DNA from: Sphingosinicellaceae bacterium
GTDB taxonomy: Bacteria > Pseudomonadota > Alphaproteobacteria > Sphingomonadales > Sphingomonadaceae
DNA length: 64,000 nucleotides
Assembly: GCA_019285715.1 (NCBI GenBank)
Contig: CP079108.1
Span: 3,859,001-3,923,000 of the forward strand
Reading direction: 5' to 3'
The notes below the pieces were generated by a model that worked only from the letters and a program-made list of their open reading frames with translations, did no database searches and was not told where the DNA came from. This document shows, in pieces, positions 49,983 through 58,065 of this stretch. Each line of letters starts with the position of its first letter. The stretch's first letter is position 1. The position numbers and the translations under genes were made by a program.

Positions 49983-50614
49983 CGATTCTCGTAATCGACA
50001 CCGCCCTCGCCGCCCATTCGATCGCGTTGCTCGACGGGGCGGCGGTGCTGGCGTGGCACCACGAGATCATCGAGCGCGGCCACGCCGAGGCCCTGATGCC
50101 CGCCCTTGCCGCGCTGATGCAGCGCGCCGGGGTCGAGCGGCCCGACGCGGTCCTCGTCGACACCGGCCCAGGCAGCTTCACCGGCCTGCGCATCGGCATC
50201 GCCGCGGCGCGCGCCCTCGGCCTGGCCTGGGGCGTGCCGGTCACCGGCTACCGCTCGCTGGCCTTGATCGCCGCGCCGCTGTTCGCCGCCGATCCGGGAC
50301 TCGAGCGCCTGTCCGTCGTTGCCGAGGCCGGGCGTGGACAGCTGTTCCTGCAGGTCCTCGACCGCAACCTCGCCGATGTCGCCGAACCCCTTGCCCTCGA
50401 TGCAGCAGCGGTGGCCGCGCGCCTCGATCCAACGCTTCCCCTCGCCGGACCGGGCGCGGCCCGAGTCGCGGCGCTGGGCAACTTCCGCGTCGTCGGCGAA
50501 GCGTGGCCCGATGCGCGCGACGCGGCGCTGCTGCCCCCCGCCGCGCGCGCGTTGTCGCCCGACCCGCTCTACGTCCGTCCGCCCGACGCGGTACCGACCG
50601 CGGTGGCGGCATGA
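49979..50614 (+). CDS. tsaB: tRNA threonylcarbamoyladenosine protein TsaB
   Basis: A 211-residue ASKHA-fold partner of TsaD in forming the t6A modification of tRNA position 37. The N-terminal [20 protein letters not shown] and [20 protein letters not shown] are diagnostic. The start is GTG overlapping the previous stop, and the gene overlaps rimI in ATGA. tsaB next to rimI is a common alphaproteobacterial arrangement. Confidence 0.94.
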   Translation: MTILVIDTALAAHSIALLDGAAVLAWHHEIIERGHAEALMPALAALMQRAGVERPDAVLVDTGPGSFTGLRIGIAAARALGLAWGVPVTGYRSLALIAAPLFAADPGLERLSVVAEAGRGQLFLQVLDRNLADVAEPLALDAAAVAARLDPTLPLAGPGAARVAALGNFRVVGEAWPDARDAALLPPAARALSPDPLYVRPPDAVPTAVAA

Positions 50615-51078
50615 GTGTCCGCCTCGTCTCCGGCGGCAGCGGCGACCTCGACGCACTGACCAAGATCACCGCGGAAGCCTTCGACCCGCGCTTCGGCGAG
50701 GCGTGGTCGGCGACGCAGTTGCGCGGCACGCTGGCGCAACCGGGCAGTTGGCTGCGGATCGCGGTCGACGGCGACGCCGCTGTCGGCTTCACCCTGTGCC
50801 GGGTGATCGTCGACGAGGCCGAGCTGCTGCTGATCGCGGTCGCACCCGGCGCGCGCGGCACCGGGGTGGGGCGGCTGCTGCTCGACGCGGCGCTCGAGGA
50901 TGCGCGGGGTCGCGGTGTCACCTCGATGTTCCTCGAGATGCGCGACGGCAACGCGGCCGGCAGCGCGCTCTACCATGGCCGCGGCTTCGTCGAGGTCGGA
51001 CGGCGCCGCGACTATTACCGCGGTGCGGAGGCACAGCGCTTCGACGCGATCACCATGCGCCGGAGCCTGAACCCATGA
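50611..51078 (+). CDS. rimI: Ribosomal-protein-alanine N-acetyltransferase (RimI-like)
   Basis: A 155-residue GNAT enzyme that would acetylate an N-terminal alanine. The acetyl-CoA loop is [17 protein letters not shown], and [20 protein letters not shown] is the characteristic RimI segment. It overlaps tsaB by four bases and queC by four bases (both ATGA), so the three genes are probably translated together. Confidence 0.92.
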   Translation: MSVRLVSGGSGDLDALTKITAEAFDPRFGEAWSATQLRGTLAQPGSWLRIAVDGDAAVGFTLCRVIVDEAELLLIAVAPGARGTGVGRLLLDAALEDARGRGVTSMFLEMRDGNAAGSALYHGRGFVEVGRRRDYYRGAEAQRFDAITMRRSLNP

Positions 51079-51788
51079 CTGCGCCTGAACACATGAACAA
51101 GAGCGCCGTCGTCCTGCTGTCGGGCGGTCTCGACTCGACCACCGTCGCTGCGATCGCACGCGAGCAGGGCTACCGTGTGCTGGCGCTGACCGTCGACTAC
51201 AACCAGCGCCACCGCATCGAGCTCGACGCTGCCGCACGGGTCGCGGCGCTGTATGCCGAGCGCCACATCGTGTTGCCACTCGACCTGTCGGGCTTTGGTG
51301 GCTCGGCGCTGACCGCCGACATCGACGTGCCGAAAGAGGGCGTCATGCCCGGCATCCCGGTGACCTATGTCCCGGCGCGCAACACGATCTTCCTGTCGGT
51401 CGCGCTCGGCTGGGCCGAGGCGGCAGGCGCGCGCGACCTGTTCATCGGCGTCAACGCGCTCGACTATTCGGGCTATCCCGACTGCCGGCCGGAGTTCATC
51501 GCCGGCTTCGAACGCCTCGCGAACCTCGCCACCAAGGCCGGCGTCGAGGGCGAGGGCTTCACCGTCCACACGCCGCTGGCCGCCATGACCAAGGCCGATA
51601 TCGTCCGCGAGGGCACGCGGCTCGGCGTCGACTTCGGCATGACCTGGAGCTGCTATGACCCCGATGGCGGCAAGCACTGCGGCCGCTGCGACTCGTGCCG
51701 GCTCAGGCACAAGGGCTTCGTCGAGGCCGGGATCGCGGACCCGACGATCTATGTGGCCGACCCGACGACAGTGTCATCCCGGGCTTGA
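51075..51788 (+). CDS. queC: 7-cyano-7-deazaguanine synthase
   Basis: A 237-residue enzyme of queuosine synthesis that uses ATP and ammonia to form preQ0. The PP-loop motif is [10 protein letters not shown], and the zinc-binding cysteines are in [20 protein letters not shown]. The ATG at 51075 shares ATGA with the rimI stop. The last five codons and the stop lie in a GTCATCCC repeat, so the extreme C-terminus is repeat-derived. No other que genes are in the window. Confidence 0.95.
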   Translation: MTAPEHMNKSAVVLLSGGLDSTTVAAIAREQGYRVLALTVDYNQRHRIELDAAARVAALYAERHIVLPLDLSGFGGSALTADIDVPKEGVMPGIPVTYVPARNTIFLSVALGWAEAAGARDLFIGVNALDYSGYPDCRPEFIAGFERLANLATKAGVEGEGFTVHTPLAAMTKADIVREGTRLGVDFGMTWSCYDPDGGKHCGRCDSCRLRHKGFVEAGIADPTIYVADPTTVSSRA

Positions 51789-51857
51789 CCCGGGACCCAG
51801 CTTCCTCCGGAGTCCGAGCGCTGGGTCAGCTGGGTCCCGGGTCAAGCCCGGGATGAC
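51773..51857. repeat. GTCATCCC-type inverted repeat, copy 2
   Basis: An 85-base element with nearly perfect outer arms: GTCATCCCGGGCTTGACCCG at one end and the complementary CGGGTCAAGCCCGGGATGAC at the other. It overlaps the 3' end of queC, supplying its stop codon. It could also act as a transcription terminator. Confidence 0.85.
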
Positions 51858-51877
51858 AGTCCAGCAGCGGCCAGACG

Positions 51878-52036
51878 CTAGTGGATCCGCTCCATCTGCT
51901 CCTTGAGGCGCAGTTTTTCGCGCTTCAATTCGGCCAGCCTGACCGAGTCGGGAACGGGCCGTTGTCCTTCGCGCAGTACCGAAGCCTCGAGCTGCGCATG
52001 ACGGGCGGCGAGGGTGTTCAGGTGCGCGTTCGGCAT
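51878..52036 (-). CDS. YdcH family (DUF465) small protein
   Basis: A 52-residue charged, helical protein: MPNAHLNTLAARHAQLEAS, then DSVRLAELKREKLRLKEQME and a short end. The heptad-like Leu pattern and KREKLRLKEQ motif identify the DUF465/YdcH family, which lacks an assigned function. It is divergent from a second DUF465 gene at 52163. A good ribosome site is not obvious. Confidence 0.8.
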   Translation of the reverse strand: MPNAHLNTLAARHAQLEASVLREGQRPVPDSVRLAELKREKLRLKEQMERIH

Positions 52037-52162
52037 GGGGCGATCCCTTGGCTGGTGCGACGTAACCCGACGAACAAATCAGAGGATTGCCGCATTGTCC
52101 CGATTAATTTTTGACGGCAGGTCATGTTAAGGGTTTAGCGGGTCGGGTTGAGCGGAGGACGC

Positions 52163-52360
52163 GTGGAAGAAGTCGAACTGCGCGCGCGACTCGAAGCGCT
52201 GACCCATGAGCACCGCGACCTCGATGCCGCGATCGAGGCGCTGCGCGGCATGCCCGGGCACGACCAGATCCAGCTCGCGCGCCTCAAGAAGCGCAAGTTG
52301 CGACTCCGCGACGATATCGCCCACGTCCAGGACCAGCTGATCCCCGACCTGATCGCCTGA
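52163..52360 (+). CDS. YdcH family (DUF465) small protein, second copy
   Basis: A 65-residue protein reading MEEVELRARLEALTHEHRD, then DAAIEAL, then QIQLARLKKRKLRLRDDI and ending PDLIA. The HEHRDLD and LKKRKLRLRD motifs are typical of DUF465. The GTG at 52163 is chosen because GGAGG precedes it by four bases; a TTG at 52148 would add five residues. Paired divergent DUF465 genes may have arisen by duplication. It is cytoplasmic and probably coiled-coil. Confidence 0.8.
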   Translation: MEEVELRARLEALTHEHRDLDAAIEALRGMPGHDQIQLARLKKRKLRLRDDIAHVQDQLIPDLIA

Positions 52361-52441
52361 CGCCCGGCGACGTGCGTCGGGCCGGCACTGCCTGCCGGGC
52401 GGGATATCTGCTATGGCGATGGCGTTGTTTGGGAGGCAGCG

Positions 52442-53023
52442 ATGATAAAATCCTTGGGTGTGACGGCTCGTATGGCGGCTCTGGTCGCCTTGAGTGTTCC
52501 GGCGGCAACGACCGCAGCGGCTTCGATTCTCGGCAACGGGCTCGGGCGCGAGTGTTATCTCGCAGCGGAAACCGCGACGACGTCGCGGTCCGGGATGGAG
52601 GCCTGCGACCGGGCCATCAACGATGAGGCGCAAACCCTCAACGACCGCGCCGCGACCTTCGTCAACCGCGGCATCGTCCACATGCAGGCGAAGGAGCTGA
52701 ACGCCGCGATCGCCGACTTCGACGCCGCGATCCGGGCGCGCCCCGAAACCGCGGAGGCCTATGTCAACAAGGGCATCGCGCTGGTCCACCTCGGCAACCA
52801 CGACCGTGACGCGGTCGAGCTGCTGACGCTCGGACTGGCCCGCAACCCGGCGCGCCCGGAGGTCGCCTATTACGTCCGCGGCATCGCCAACGAGCAGCTC
52901 GGCGAAACCCGCGACGCGTACGACGACTATACCCGCGCCGCCGCGCTCAAGCCCGGCTGGGCCGAGCCGGTCGCGCAGCTGGAGCGGTTCACGGTGCGGC
53001 GGAAGGCGACGGCCGGGGTTTGA
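52442..53023 (+). CDS. Exported TPR-repeat protein
   Basis: A 193-residue protein with a probable signal peptide (MIKSLGVTARMAALVALSVP ...) and about three to four TPR units: FVNRGIVHMQAKELNAAIAD, AYVNKGIALVHLGNHDRDAV and AYYVRGIANEQLGETRDAY. It probably mediates protein contacts in the periplasm. GGAGG precedes the ATG. Function unknown. A repeat follows 46 bases after its stop. Confidence 0.86.
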   Translation: MIKSLGVTARMAALVALSVPAATTAAASILGNGLGRECYLAAETATTSRSGMEACDRAINDEAQTLNDRAATFVNRGIVHMQAKELNAAIADFDAAIRARPETAEAYVNKGIALVHLGNHDRDAVELLTLGLARNPARPEVAYYVRGIANEQLGETRDAYDDYTRAAALKPGWAEPVAQLERFTVRRKATAGV

Positions 53024-53069
53024 GGGGTCTAGCGACTGGTCCCCGGTAGGTTCGCTCCGCCCTTTCCCC

Positions 53070-53142
53070 GTCATCCCCGCGCAGGCGGGGACCCATCAGC
53101 CCAAAATCTGTGGTGATGGGTCCCCGCCTGCGCGGGGATGAC
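53070..53142. repeat. GTCATCCC-type inverted repeat, copy 3
   Basis: The arms GTCATCCCCGCGCAGGCGGG and CCCGCCTGCGCGGGGATGAC are complementary, with GACCCATCA against TGATGGGTC inside. It lies after the TPR gene and before the Hsp20 terminator. It belongs to the family seen at 17055 and 51773. Confidence 0.85.
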
Positions 53143-53171
53143 GACCGGGGATCGTAGCCGCCCCCCAAACG

Positions 53172-53201
53172 AAAACGGGGCGGAGGTCACCCTCCGCCCC
53201 G
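53172..53201 (-). terminator. Intrinsic terminator of the Hsp20 gene
   Basis: CGGGGCGGAGG (53176-53186) and CCTCCGCCCCG (53191-53201) form a perfect eleven-base-pair stem with a four-base loop, followed on the minus strand by TTTTCGTTT. It is a textbook Rho-independent terminator 21 bases after the hsp20 stop. Confidence 0.88.
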
Positions 53202-53222
53202 CATCCTACGCTACGGTCGAGG

Positions 53223-53705
53223 TTACTCGGCCGCGGCGCGCTCGACGTCGATCAGGTTCGAGTTGGCCGGGGCCAGCGGGGCACCGATCTCGACCTTGCG
53301 GGGCTTCTTGTGCTCCGGGATCTCGCGGACCAGCTCGACGGTGAGCAGGCCGTTCTCGAAGCCCGCGCCGGTCACCTTGATGGTGTCGGCGAGCTGGAAG
53401 CGACGCTCGAAGGCGCGCTTGGCGATGCCGCGGTGGAGGAACTGACGCTCCTCGCCCTTGGCCTCGGCGTCGGCCTTGCCGGTGACGACCAGGGTGTTCT
53501 CCTGGACGGTCAGCTCGAGTTCTTTCTGGCTGAAGCCGGCAACGGCCATGGCGATGCGGTAGGCACCGTCACCGACCTTCTCGATGTTGTACGGGGGGAA
53601 GCCGCCGTCGGCGTTCTCGGGGCGGCCGGCGAACTCGACGAGGCGGTTCAGGCCTTCGAAGCCGATCGAGGAACGGAGGAGCGGCGAAATGTCGAAGCTA
53701 CGCAT
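53223..53705 (-). CDS. Small heat-shock protein, Hsp20/IbpA type
   Basis: A 160-residue alpha-crystallin protein that holds unfolded proteins in a refoldable state. The core contains YRIAMAVAGFSQKELELTV and ENTLVVTGKADAEAKGEERQ, and the conserved AFERRFQLAD and GFENGLLTVELVREIPE complete the domain. The ATG at 53705 (MRSFDISPLLRSSIGFE) is best spaced after AAGGA; an ATG nine bases upstream is the alternative. The leader could hold temperature control, but no convincing ROSE element was seen. Confidence 0.95.
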   Translation of the reverse strand: MRSFDISPLLRSSIGFEGLNRLVEFAGRPENADGGFPPYNIEKVGDGAYRIAMAVAGFSQKELELTVQENTLVVTGKADAEAKGEERQFLHRGIAKRAFERRFQLADTIKVTGAGFENGLLTVELVREIPEHKKPRKVEIGAPLAPANSNLIDVERAAAE

Positions 53706-53804
53706 TTTCTTCATCCTTTGCTAAGCGATGTTACAGTGCCCCCGCCCAACCGGGCCGGGAGTGCGGACGGCCCCGATAGGCAACCGTCACGAGGAGGAAT
53801 CTAG

Positions 53805-54167
53805 GTGGCGCGCGGCGGGCTTCAAGAGGTCGACGAAGCGCTGGTGATGCGTCTCCATGAGAACGCGCTGCGACTCGGCGACGAGGCTCGGCGGCAGTTT
53901 TCCGGAGATTGGCGGCGCGGCCTCGACGCTGCCGGGCAAGCCGACGTGACGATCGGCGCGCTGGCGATCTCGACCCGGCTGATGGAGGTGATGACCTGGC
54001 TGCTGACCGCGCAGGCGGTAGCGGCACACGAGGTCAGCGACCCCGGCCCGGCGGTGTGGCGCGCGAGCGCCGCTCCGTCGGTTTTGCCCGGCCGCCTCGG
54101 GGAGCTTGCCGTAGCGGTCGACCGGCTTTACGGGCGCATCGTCGCAACCGACGCGGAGGTCCGATGA
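53805..54167 (+). CDS. DUF1465 family protein
   Basis: A 120-residue protein with the DUF1465 segment AISTRLMEVMTWLLTAQAV, which is characteristic of this alphaproteobacterial family, and a second helix pair near LGELAVAVDRLYGRIV. It is mostly helical and cytoplasmic; the function is unknown. It begins with GTG after GGAGGA. Its stop overlaps the next ATG (ATGA), so it is coupled to the VOC gene. Confidence 0.82.
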   Translation: MARGGLQEVDEALVMRLHENALRLGDEARRQFSGDWRRGLDAAGQADVTIGALAISTRLMEVMTWLLTAQAVAAHEVSDPGPAVWRASAAPSVLPGRLGELAVAVDRLYGRIVATDAEVR

Positions 54168-54583
54168 GCGCCCTGTTCCATTTGGCCTTTCCGGTCGACG
54201 ATCTCGACGCCGCGCGCGGTTTCTACAGCGGCGTGCTCGGCTGCCCGGAAGGCCGCAGCGATGCGCGCTGGGTCGATTTCGACTTCCGCGGCCACCAGAT
54301 CACCGCCCACCTCGCGCCGCGGGCGCCCGAGGCTGCGAACGACGTCGACGACCATGCCGTGCCGGTTCCGCACTTCGGGCTGATCGTCGACATGATGTCG
54401 TGGGAGGACCTGCGCGACCGGCTGGTGGCGGCGGGCACGGACTTCATCATCGCGCCGTATTTGCGCTTTGCCGGCGAACCGGGCGAGCAGGCGACGATGT
54501 TCCTGCGCGACCCGGCGGGCAATGCGATCGAGTTCAAGGCGTTCGCCGACCTCGAGTCGCTGTACGAGCGCTCGCTGCCATAG
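54164..54583 (+). CDS. VOC/glyoxalase-family protein
   Basis: A 139-residue VOC protein. The N-terminal FHLAFPVDDLDAARGFYSGV and the late FLRDPAGNAIEFKAFAD match the family, with His in FHLAF and PHFGLIVD and a Glu in AIEFK as possible metal ligands. It could be a glyoxalase-like lyase or dioxygenase. The gene overlaps DUF1465. The 137-base gap after it is AT-richer and holds no recognised gene. Confidence 0.85.
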   Translation: MSALFHLAFPVDDLDAARGFYSGVLGCPEGRSDARWVDFDFRGHQITAHLAPRAPEAANDVDDHAVPVPHFGLIVDMMSWEDLRDRLVAAGTDFIIAPYLRFAGEPGEQATMFLRDPAGNAIEFKAFADLESLYERSLP

Positions 54584-54720
54584 GCCCGCAGCTTGACCTG
54601 TAGGAACCTTTATGGTACGTGGTGCACGCCCTGAAGGTCCGCTCAGTTGATTATGGCGGCGACTGATAAGCTCAAAACTACGGATATGCGTAAAAGTCGT
54701 AAAGTTTCGCCCGCCGGAAC

Positions 54721-57700
54721 CTAGTGGAAGTCCCGTGACGGCGGCAGGATACGTATGTTGCGAGGGTGCTGGCCGCGCCCAGAGACGGCCCGGACCTCGT
54801 CCTGGACGCGCATGTCGAGGTTGCCGAGCGCCGGCGTCCAGTCCTCGAAGCGGTCGGCGACGATGTGCGTGACACCGCCGTCGTCGGCCTCGCCGCGCTG
54901 GATGCGGCCGTGGATCAGGACCATGCGCGCGCCCATGACGATCGGGCGCTGGGCCTCGAACAAGGTCCGCCAGACGACGATGTTGGCGGTGCCGGTCTCG
55001 TCCTCGATGGTCAGGAAGACGACGCCCTTGGCGGTGCCGGGTCGTTGCCGGACCAGCACGACGCCGCCGACCTTGATCCGCCGCCCGTCGCGGATGCCGG
55101 GCAGGTCGATGGCGGGGACTGCGCCGACCGCTGCGAGCCGTTCGCGCAGGAAGGCGACGGGGTGGCCCTTCAGGGACAGCCGGATGCTCTGGTAGTCCCC
55201 GACGACCTCCTCGCTGGCGCTCAGCTTGGGCAGCGCCGCGGGCGGCACGCCGTCACCCTCGTCGAGTCCGGCATAGTCGAACAGCGGCGCCGACACCGGC
55301 CGCGGCACGCCCTTCGCCGCCCACAGCCCCTGCCGCCGCCCAAGATCGAGCCCGCCGAGCGCATCCGCCCCCGCCAGCTTGTCGAGCGCGGCAGGGGGCA
55401 GCGCCGCTCGCCGCGCAAGGTCGTCGAGGCTGTTGAACGGCACCGCCACACGCGCCGCCACGATCGCATCCGCCCACACCCGCCGGAACCCGGAGATCAT
55501 CCGGAACCCCAATCGCACCGCCCGCCGCCGCCGCTGCCCACGCCGTTCGAGGCTGCAGTCCCAGCCGCTCGCAGCGACATCGACAGGCCGCACCTCGATA
55601 CCGTGCTCGCGCGCATCGCGGACGATCTGCGCCGGCGCATAGAACCCCATCGGCTGGCTGTTGAGCAACGCCGCCGCGAACACGTCCGGCCAGTCGCACT
55701 TCAGCCACGACGACGCATAGACCAGGTGCGCGAACGACGCCGCGTGGCTCTCCGGGAAGCCGTACTCGCCGAACCCCTTGATCTGGCCGAAGCAGTTCTC
55801 GGCGAATTCGCGCGGATAGCCGCGTCGGGTCATGCCGTCGATCAGCTTGCGCTCGTAGTCGCCGACGTTGCCCATGTGCCGGAAGGTCGCCATCGCGCGG
55901 CGCAGTCCGTTGGCTTCCTCGCCAGTGAACTCGGCCGCGACCATCGCCAGCCGCATCGCCTGTTCCTGGAACAGCGGCACGCCGAGGGTCTTGCCGAGGA
56001 TGCCGGCCAGTTCGTCGGGCTTGCCGTGCTCGGGCGACGGTGCCGGGAAGTCGATCTCGAAGACCTCGCCGCGCGCCTCTGCCTGCCGTCTCAGCAAGCG
56101 ATTCCTGAGGTAAGGATGCACCATCTTGCCCTGGATCGGCCCAGGACGGACGATCGCCACCTCGACCACAAGATCGTAGAAGCTGGTCGGTCGCAGCCGC
56201 GGCAGCATCGACATCTGTGCCCGGCTCTCGACCTGGAACACACCAAGCGAGTCGGCGCGCTGGAGCATCGCGAAGACGCGCTTTCGCGATTTCTCGCCGA
56301 TCCGCGCGAGTTCGAGCCGGTTGCCGTCGGCATCCCGGAGGCCATAGGTTTCGGCGAGCATGTCGAGGCCGCGCCGCAGCGCCGTCAACATCCCCAGCGC
56401 CAGGATGTCGACCTTCATCATCCCAAGTTCGTCAATGTCGTCCTTGTCCCACTCGGTGAACGTACGCTTCTCCATCGCCCCGTTGCCGACCGGAACGGTG
56501 TCCACCAGCGGCCCCTTGGTCAGCACGAAACCGCCGACATGCTGGGACAAGTGGCGCGGAAACTTGATGAGCTGCGCGGTCAGGTTAAGCGCGAGCTCAA
56601 GGCGTGGATCGGTGCGGTCGAGTCCGGAGTGATCGACGTGCCCTTCCGCGATCTCTGTGCCGAACGAACCCCAGACGGTGTTCGCCAACCGTGCCGTCAC
56701 GTCCTCGGTCAGCCCGAGCGCCTTGCCGACGTCGCGGATTGCCGAGCGCGGGCGGTAGTGAATGACCGTCGCGACGATCGCGGCACGGTCGCGGCCATAG
56801 CGATCGTAGACGTATTGCATCACTTCCTCGCGGCGCTCGTGCTCGAAATCGACGTCGATGTCGGGCGGCTCGCTGCGTTCCTGCGAGATGAAGCGCTCGA
56901 TCAGCAGGTCCTGCTTCGTCGGGTCGACCCCGGTGATGAACAGGCAATAGCAGACGATCGAGTTCGCCGAAGACCCCCGGCCCTGACACAGGATCGGCGG
57001 CTTCTGCGCCCGCGCCCACGCGACGATGTCGTGCACAGTGATGAAATAATGGGTGTATTTGAGCCGGTAGATCATCCGCAGCTCTTTCCGGAGCGTCACT
57101 CTAACCGCAGGCGGCACACCCTTGGACCAGCGCTGCGCCGCGCCTTGGCGGGTCAATTCCGCCAGATAGCGCCATGCCGACATGCCCGGTGGGACCGGCT
57201 CGTCAGGGTATTCGTACCGCAGGTCGTTGAGCGAGAACGTACAGGCGCGCACGATCTCGAGCGTCCGCGCCAGCGCCGCCTCGTGGCCTGCGAACAGCCG
57301 CCCCATTTCCTGCGGAGGCTTGAAGTGGCGTTCGGCATTGGCCTGCAGCAGGAAGCCCGCCGCATCGATGGTCGTGCCATGCCGGATGCAAGTCAGCACG
57401 TCCTGCAGACGACATTGGTCGGGGTGGTGGTAAAGCACGGCGTTGCAAGCGACCATCGGTGCCTCGGCGGTCCGGGCCAGCGACGCGAAGCGCGCGATCC
57501 GGGCGCGGTCGTCGCCGCGGTAACGAGGGGCAACCGCCAGATAGAGCGTATCCGGCCACCGCCGCCGCCAATCGGCGAGCCGCGACGCGAACACCGGATC
57601 GTCGTGGTCGGGGGCCGGTACCAACGCCACCAACCCTTCGCCGAGCAATGCCGCCTGCTCGAAATCGAGCAGCGTCTCGCCCTTGGTGAAGCGCTTGGGC

Positions 57701-58065
57701 GGGGGCCCGGCGGGCGGAATCTGGAGCGCCACGATACGACGCTCGGGAGGGGCGGCCTGGATGGTTTCGGTCTTGCCCTGCGACAACAGCCGACACAGCC
57801 GTCCATAAGCGGCACGGTCGCGCGGGAAGACCATAAGCTCCGTGCCATCGATAAAGGCCAGCCGGCACCCGACCAGCAAACGCAGCCCGTTCTCCTTCGC
57901 CGCCTTGTGGGCGCGGACGACGCCCGCCAGCGTGTTGCGGTCAGCGATCCCGACCGCGTCGAGGCCGATCGCGGCGGCCTGCTCGATTAACTGTCCCGGA
58001 TGCGACGCGCCTTCCAAAAAGCTGAAATTGCTCATCGCGCCGAGTTCGGCATAACCTGCGGTCAC
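54721..58065 (-). CDS. dnaE2: Error-prone DNA polymerase (DnaE2/ImuC)
   Basis: A 1114-residue C-family polymerase used for translesion synthesis during the SOS response. The PHP domain begins YAELGAMSNFSFLEGASHP, the catalytic core contains ILCQGRGSSANSIVCYCLF and SEPPDIDVDFEHERREEVM with its acidic residues, and the C-terminal part has an OB-fold (VGGVVLVRQRPGTAKGVVFL). The GTG at 58065 overlaps the imuB stop (GTGA). Family members begin near this point; an ATG at 58089 adds eight residues. Confidence 0.95.
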   Translation of the reverse strand: MTAGYAELGAMSNFSFLEGASHPGQLIEQAAAIGLDAVGIADRNTLAGVVRAHKAAKENGLRLLVGCRLAFIDGTELMVFPRDRAAYGRLCRLLSQGKTETIQAAPPERRIVALQIPPAGPPPKRFTKGETLLDFEQAALLGEGLVALVPAPDHDDPVFASRLADWRRRWPDTLYLAVAPRYRGDDRARIARFASLARTAEAPMVACNAVLYHHPDQCRLQDVLTCIRHGTTIDAAGFLLQANAERHFKPPQEMGRLFAGHEAALARTLEIVRACTFSLNDLRYEYPDEPVPPGMSAWRYLAELTRQGAAQRWSKGVPPAVRVTLRKELRMIYRLKYTHYFITVHDIVAWARAQKPPILCQGRGSSANSIVCYCLFITGVDPTKQDLLIERFISQERSEPPDIDVDFEHERREEVMQYVYDRYGRDRAAIVATVIHYRPRSAIRDVGKALGLTEDVTARLANTVWGSFGTEIAEGHVDHSGLDRTDPRLELALNLTAQLIKFPRHLSQHVGGFVLTKGPLVDTVPVGNGAMEKRTFTEWDKDDIDELGMMKVDILALGMLTALRRGLDMLAETYGLRDADGNRLELARIGEKSRKRVFAMLQRADSLGVFQVESRAQMSMLPRLRPTSFYDLVVEVAIVRPGPIQGKMVHPYLRNRLLRRQAEARGEVFEIDFPAPSPEHGKPDELAGILGKTLGVPLFQEQAMRLAMVAAEFTGEEANGLRRAMATFRHMGNVGDYERKLIDGMTRRGYPREFAENCFGQIKGFGEYGFPESHAASFAHLVYASSWLKCDWPDVFAAALLNSQPMGFYAPAQIVRDAREHGIEVRPVDVAASGWDCSLERRGQRRRRAVRLGFRMISGFRRVWADAIVAARVAVPFNSLDDLARRAALPPAALDKLAGADALGGLDLGRRQGLWAAKGVPRPVSAPLFDYAGLDEGDGVPPAALPKLSASEEVVGDYQSIRLSLKGHPVAFLRERLAAVGAVPAIDLPGIRDGRRIKVGGVVLVRQRPGTAKGVVFLTIEDETGTANIVVWRTLFEAQRPIVMGARMVLIHGRIQRGEADDGGVTHIVADRFEDWTPALGNLDMRVQDEVRAVSGRGQHPRNIRILPPSRDFH

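Noticed and set aside
53706-53800. ROSE-type RNA thermometer in the hsp20 leader
   Set aside because: Only three weak base pairs occlude the ribosome site, and no ROSE consensus was found, so temperature control by the leader is not supported.
54766-57990. Open frame of 1074 codons opposite dnaE2
   Set aside because: It lies entirely antisense to dnaE2, has composition typical of complement frames, and no start signal.
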